Both the position numbers and the translations under genes were made by a program. A model generated the notes under the pieces. It was not told the DNA's origin. It made no database searches and saw nothing but the letters and a program-made list of their open reading frames with translations. Shown piece by piece: positions 61,373-64,000 of a DNA stretch of 64,000 bases. The stretch comes from Desulfonema magnum. Lineage in GTDB: Bacteria; Desulfobacterota; Desulfobacteria; Desulfobacterales; 4be13. Every line of letters begins with the position of its first letter. Positions within the stretch are counted from its first letter, which is position 1. The DNA lies in assembly GCF_017377395.1 (NCBI RefSeq), contig NZ_CP061800.1, positions 5,477,633 to 5,541,632 of the forward strand, read 5' to 3'.

Positions 61373-62626
61373 TCAGATTTTCTCCTTGAATCGTTCCTTC
61401 AGGGCCGCGTCAAGCATCTCCGGACTCAGAACCCTGTTCATTCCTGCCAAAATACGCAGCGCAGCCAATGCCCGGTCTGTTTTTTTTATTCGCTTTCCCT
61501 TGAAATCAGCCTGAACAATTTTTGCCCGCGTAAAAGGGATTTCCACATCAGATGCCTGAATGACAAGTGTTTTATGATCAAGGTTCCCGAACAGATCTTC
61601 CCGGCGGGCCACACCTTCGGGGGCAAGCACGATGACGGCCGCAGGGCTGGTGATGCCGGTGTAGTCAATCTTTTCAGGTGAAAGAATGATTTCGCTGACC
61701 GAAGGCCCGGTTAACACAGTGACATTGTAGTCATTTTTCTGGGTGACATTCAGACCCGCGCTAAGTCCGGCTATGCCAAGAATCTCACCAGCTGTCAGGA
61801 TCCGCTGACCCGCGGAACCAAGAAGGATCACTTCCTGACGCCCGGGCTGAGGGGGTCTGAACCGAGCTTCAATGCCTTCAGGTAAATTCACTGGCTCCTG
61901 AGAGGCCGCGTGTTCCCGGTAAACGCTGCTATATTCGGGACGGATGTTTTCCGGAACCGGCCCGTTTAAAGGGGACAATTGTTTCAGATTCTCATCAATC
62001 TGCTTTGGTGTAAGTTTGTTTTGTTTCAGATATCGTCCCGGGCATATTCCCTGGATATCAATAATGCTGAATCCTTTAAAACGTATGGCCTGTTCCATGA
62101 GCGCGGGGAGGTCTTTCTGATACGCTGACGCACGAGCCGCAAATGACGCGCCCGCAGCCACGGCAACTTTCCCCACGTCCACAGGCTTCTCCATCATGCC
62201 GAGAAAACCCGATCCCCCGGAGCTATGACACGGCGTGGTTGGCGAGAACTGGCCTCCGGTCATGCCAAAGTTAAAATTGTTAAGGATGAGGAGTGTCAGA
62301 TTCAGATTTCTCCGACAGGCCGCAAGCAGATGCGCTCCGCCAATGCCCAGCCCTCCGTCACCCATTGTCACGACAATATTCAGCTCAGGCCGTGCCATCT
62401 TTAAACCCGCGGCATAGGTCAGCGCTCTTCCGTGAAGTCCGTGCAGCGCGTGGGTGTTAAAAAAGGTGTCAAAAAGCCCGGAGCATCCGATATCACTGAC
62501 AATGGCAATCTGGTTGCCCTGAAGTCCCATATGTTCAAACGCTTTGTCCAGGGCATGGAGAATTCGCTCATGTGAGCATCCGGGACAGAACACCGGGGGA
62601 CGATTTTTATTGAGCAAACTTGTCAT
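61373..62626 (-). CDS. 2-oxoacid:ferredoxin oxidoreductase, fused beta (TPP) and gamma subunits
   Basis: A 417-residue protein. Residues ~1-225 are the thiamine-diphosphate-binding beta subunit: FCPGCSHE near the start, IVSDIGCSG, and VVTMGDGGLGIGG with LLILNN downstream (the GDG...NN TPP/Mg site). After a linker, ~270-410 form the gamma domain (EVILLGSAGQRILTAGEILG ... SDVEIPFTRAKIVQADFKG). In many KOR/VOR-type enzymes these are separate chains, so this is a fusion. It overlaps the alpha-subunit gene by 20 nt. The enzyme oxidatively decarboxylates a 2-oxoacid to an acyl-CoA with ferredoxin as acceptor; substrate (2-oxoglutarate or another 2-oxoacid) is not determined. No ferredoxin-like delta subunit is seen. 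Confidence 0.87.
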   Translation of the reverse strand: MTSLLNKNRPPVFCPGCSHERILHALDKAFEHMGLQGNQIAIVSDIGCSGLFDTFFNTHALHGLHGRALTYAAGLKMARPELNIVVTMGDGGLGIGGAHLLAACRRNLNLTLLILNNFNFGMTGGQFSPTTPCHSSGGSGFLGMMEKPVDVGKVAVAAGASFAARASAYQKDLPALMEQAIRFKGFSIIDIQGICPGRYLKQNKLTPKQIDENLKQLSPLNGPVPENIRPEYSSVYREHAASQEPVNLPEGIEARFRPPQPGRQEVILLGSAGQRILTAGEILGIAGLSAGLNVTQKNDYNVTVLTGPSVSEIILSPEKIDYTGITSPAAVIVLAPEGVARREDLFGNLDHKTLVIQASDVEIPFTRAKIVQADFKGKRIKKTDRALAALRILAGMNRVLSPEMLDAALKERFKEKI

Positions 62627-63737
62627 TCAGCACCTCCTTTATCCGATCCGGCGTGATGAGCCGGCCATCCATCTGACCTAAGAATTCGATGTGCTTATGT
62701 TTCAGGATTCGTTCAATTTCTCTGACATACTGGCCCAGGTTCATCTCAGGCACAAGGATGTTCGTGACCTGTTCTGTTTTCTGACGAATGAAATTCTCAG
62801 GAACAGGCCAGAGGGTTTTTAAAATCAGGAGGGAAACAGGTTTTCCTTCGGCTTTCAGTGTGTTGCATACTGCCTTTGCTGCCCTTGCGGTAACACCGTA
62901 ACAAAGAATCATGGTCTCGGCTTTTGGTTCGATAACAGCTTCTGCAAAGGTGAACTTGTCAACGTCAGCTTCGATTTTCTGCTTCATCCGTTCCAGCATG
63001 GCAGCAATTTCATTGGGATCAGTTGTGATATAACCCGGTGCTCCGTGGGTGGAGGAGGTTTGGCGGACAATATGGTTTCCGCCGATGGGCAGGAATCCGG
63101 GAACATTCTTTCCAGGTAAAGATTTGAAAGGAAGAAAGGGGTCATTGCCGGACGGAGGGGAACGGTCGATCCGCTTCGGCCATCTGAGTGTTTTTAAATC
63201 AATGCTTTCTCTGGTGAGTCCGATTTCTTTGTTGGATGCCAGAATGACCGGGCACCGATAGGCCTCAGCCAAATTAAAGGCCTCCGCCGTGAGCGTAAAG
63301 CAATCCGCAATATCCACCGGAGCGAGGACAATCAGAGGCATGCCCCCGGAATTTCCCCACCGCATGAACTGAATATCACCGTCCGCACCTCGGGTGGCAG
63401 AACCGGTGGAGGGGCCTAATCGCTGTACTTCGGCAATAACCAGCGGTATCTCGGAGCCGATGGCAAAGGAGATTTGTTCGGAACAGAGACTCAGCCCCGG
63501 CCCGGATGTGGCGGTCATGGCTTTCAACCCTCCCATGGAAGCGCCGATACAGCAGCCCAGGGCTGAAATCTCATCTTCGGCCTGCAACACGGTTCCGCCG
63601 CATGGCGGTAAAATCCTGAGCATTGTGTTAAATATTGTTGTGGCGGGGCTAATGGGATAACCTGCGAAAAAACGGCATCCCGCGTGATACGCCCCCCAGG
63701 CCATGGCCTCATTTCCTTCAAGAAGACTAAGTTTCAT
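62607..63737 (-). CDS. 2-oxoacid:ferredoxin oxidoreductase, alpha subunit
   Basis: A 376-residue protein starting at the ATG at 63737 after AAAGGAG (a longer GTG-initiated frame upstream lacks support). Motifs are GNEAMAWGAYHAGCRFFAGY-PISPATTI near the start, QAEDEISALGCCIGASMGG, and MTATSGPGLSLCSEQISFAI, typical of the alpha subunit pyrimidine-binding domain. A C-terminal transketolase-C-like part has GYITTDPNE and VSLLILKTLWPVPE. Together with the fused beta-gamma chain it makes the complete catalytic unit. A promoter candidate lies 131 nt upstream. It is probably part of central carbon or amino-acid degradation metabolism in an anaerobe. Confidence 0.9.
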   Translation of the reverse strand: MKLSLLEGNEAMAWGAYHAGCRFFAGYPISPATTIFNTMLRILPPCGGTVLQAEDEISALGCCIGASMGGLKAMTATSGPGLSLCSEQISFAIGSEIPLVIAEVQRLGPSTGSATRGADGDIQFMRWGNSGGMPLIVLAPVDIADCFTLTAEAFNLAEAYRCPVILASNKEIGLTRESIDLKTLRWPKRIDRSPPSGNDPFLPFKSLPGKNVPGFLPIGGNHIVRQTSSTHGAPGYITTDPNEIAAMLERMKQKIEADVDKFTFAEAVIEPKAETMILCYGVTARAAKAVCNTLKAEGKPVSLLILKTLWPVPENFIRQKTEQVTNILVPEMNLGQYVREIERILKHKHIEFLGQMDGRLITPDRIKEVLNDKFAQ

Positions 63738-63867
63738 CTCATGCTCCTTTCGCTTGTTACTTCTGCTGCACAGGGGACAGCGCGCGACATCATCTGCTGT
63801 CACCCTGTTCTGATGGGGTGAGTTTCGCTACGCGCCATTCACTTTGTAAAACTCAGAAGGCTTTTAT

Positions 63868-63896
63868 AGTGTAACGGTATAAGACAAATAGGTCAA
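63868..63896 (-). promoter_or_regulatory. Sigma-70-like promoter of the oxidoreductase genes
   Basis: On the minus strand TTGACC, a 17-bp spacer and TACACT. It would give a leader of ~125 nt before the alpha-subunit start. The remaining upstream sequence to 64000 holds no gene that I can support. Confidence 0.5.
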
Positions 63897-64000
63897 TAGG
63901 GCGGAAACAGTATTTTGAGCGGCATGGGCTGATAAGGCGGTTTGTCATAAGGAGTGCAAAAATAGAGCGAAGCGGTTTTTTGCATCCTGCCGGAATTCTT

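Noticed and set aside
63738..63803. N-terminal extension of the alpha subunit with RCPLCSRSN as a zinc or iron-sulfur motif
   Set aside because: The downstream ATG at 63737 has a strong AAAGGAG site and matches the normal family start; the extension has no ribosome-binding site.

Overview
The window looks like chromosomal DNA of a large-genome, anaerobic, probably filamentous or otherwise multicellular Desulfobacterota bacterium (Desulfonema-like). This is inferred from gene content, not from a marker gene. The supporting content is a ferredoxin-dependent 2-oxoacid oxidoreductase, a DUF6178 protein, an exported CobN-like chelatase with DUF2162/DUF2149 partners, very large acidic secreted proteins, AAA ATPase-nuclease paralogues, and many dispersed palindromic intergenic repeats. 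I found no rRNA, tRNA or CRISPR array.

Layout. 1-3.95 kb (minus strand): a cobalamin-riboswitch operon with DUF2162, MotA/TolQ/ExbB-like, DUF2149, SdpI-like and the 5' part of an exported CobN-like protein that leaves the window. 4.4-6.06 kb: an ALDH7-family dehydrogenase with its own promoter. 6.2-30.4 kb (minus strand): a secreted-protein region with a C10 (streptopain-like) protease, three giant acidic repeat proteins (1342, 2317 and 1717 aa) and a small cohesin-like protein. The larger enzymes and repeat proteins end in dockerin-like EF-hand pairs. A BRO-type antirepressor pseudogene with a MITE-like insertion sits in the middle. 31.2-37.1 kb (plus strand): a lipoprotein, an ECF sigma factor, a zinc-finger anti-sigma factor, a membrane-anchored CHAT protease and a FlgT/CsgG-like protein. 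37.4-46.2 kb: two near-identical AAA ATPase/PD-(D/E)XK genes bracket a FadL/PorV-like outer-membrane protein and a MopE-type calcium-binding secreted protein. 46.2-47.5 kb: a hipS-hipT pair without hipB. 47.7-56.7 kb: a 3001-aa secreted protein with an NHL propeller, two caspase-like domains (one intact, one lacking the His), calcium-binding repeats, DUF4114 and a dockerin-like end. 57-64 kb (minus strand): DUF6178, a sodium:solute symporter, and a korA / fused korB-korC pair.

How the genes may work together. Six copies of one promoter-like element (TATAAGAAAA, then CATATA exactly 22 bases from its start in five copies and 23 in the sixth, then an A/G-AGGGG box) lie upstream of a giant dockerin-like protein, the cohesin-like protein (twice), the lipoprotein-sigma operon, the anti-sigma-CHAT operon and the FadL-MopE operon. 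I propose that the sigma/anti-sigma/CHAT module and the extracellular cohesin/dockerin-like proteins form one regulon. One possible mechanism is that the CHAT protease cleaves the anti-sigma factor and frees the sigma factor, as proposed for Craspase/Csx30/RpoE but with no CRISPR component. This is a hypothesis built from gene order, intact catalytic residues and shared promoters.

The intergenic space is dense with repeat families: ~95-bp TGAACCAC palindromes that sometimes supply stop codons, a MITE-like family with 28-bp terminal inverted repeats and 8-bp target duplications, a 218-bp inverted-repeat element, heptamer VNTRs, and GAAACCCGG, GGACGGGGT and CCCCTACGGGGC palindromes.
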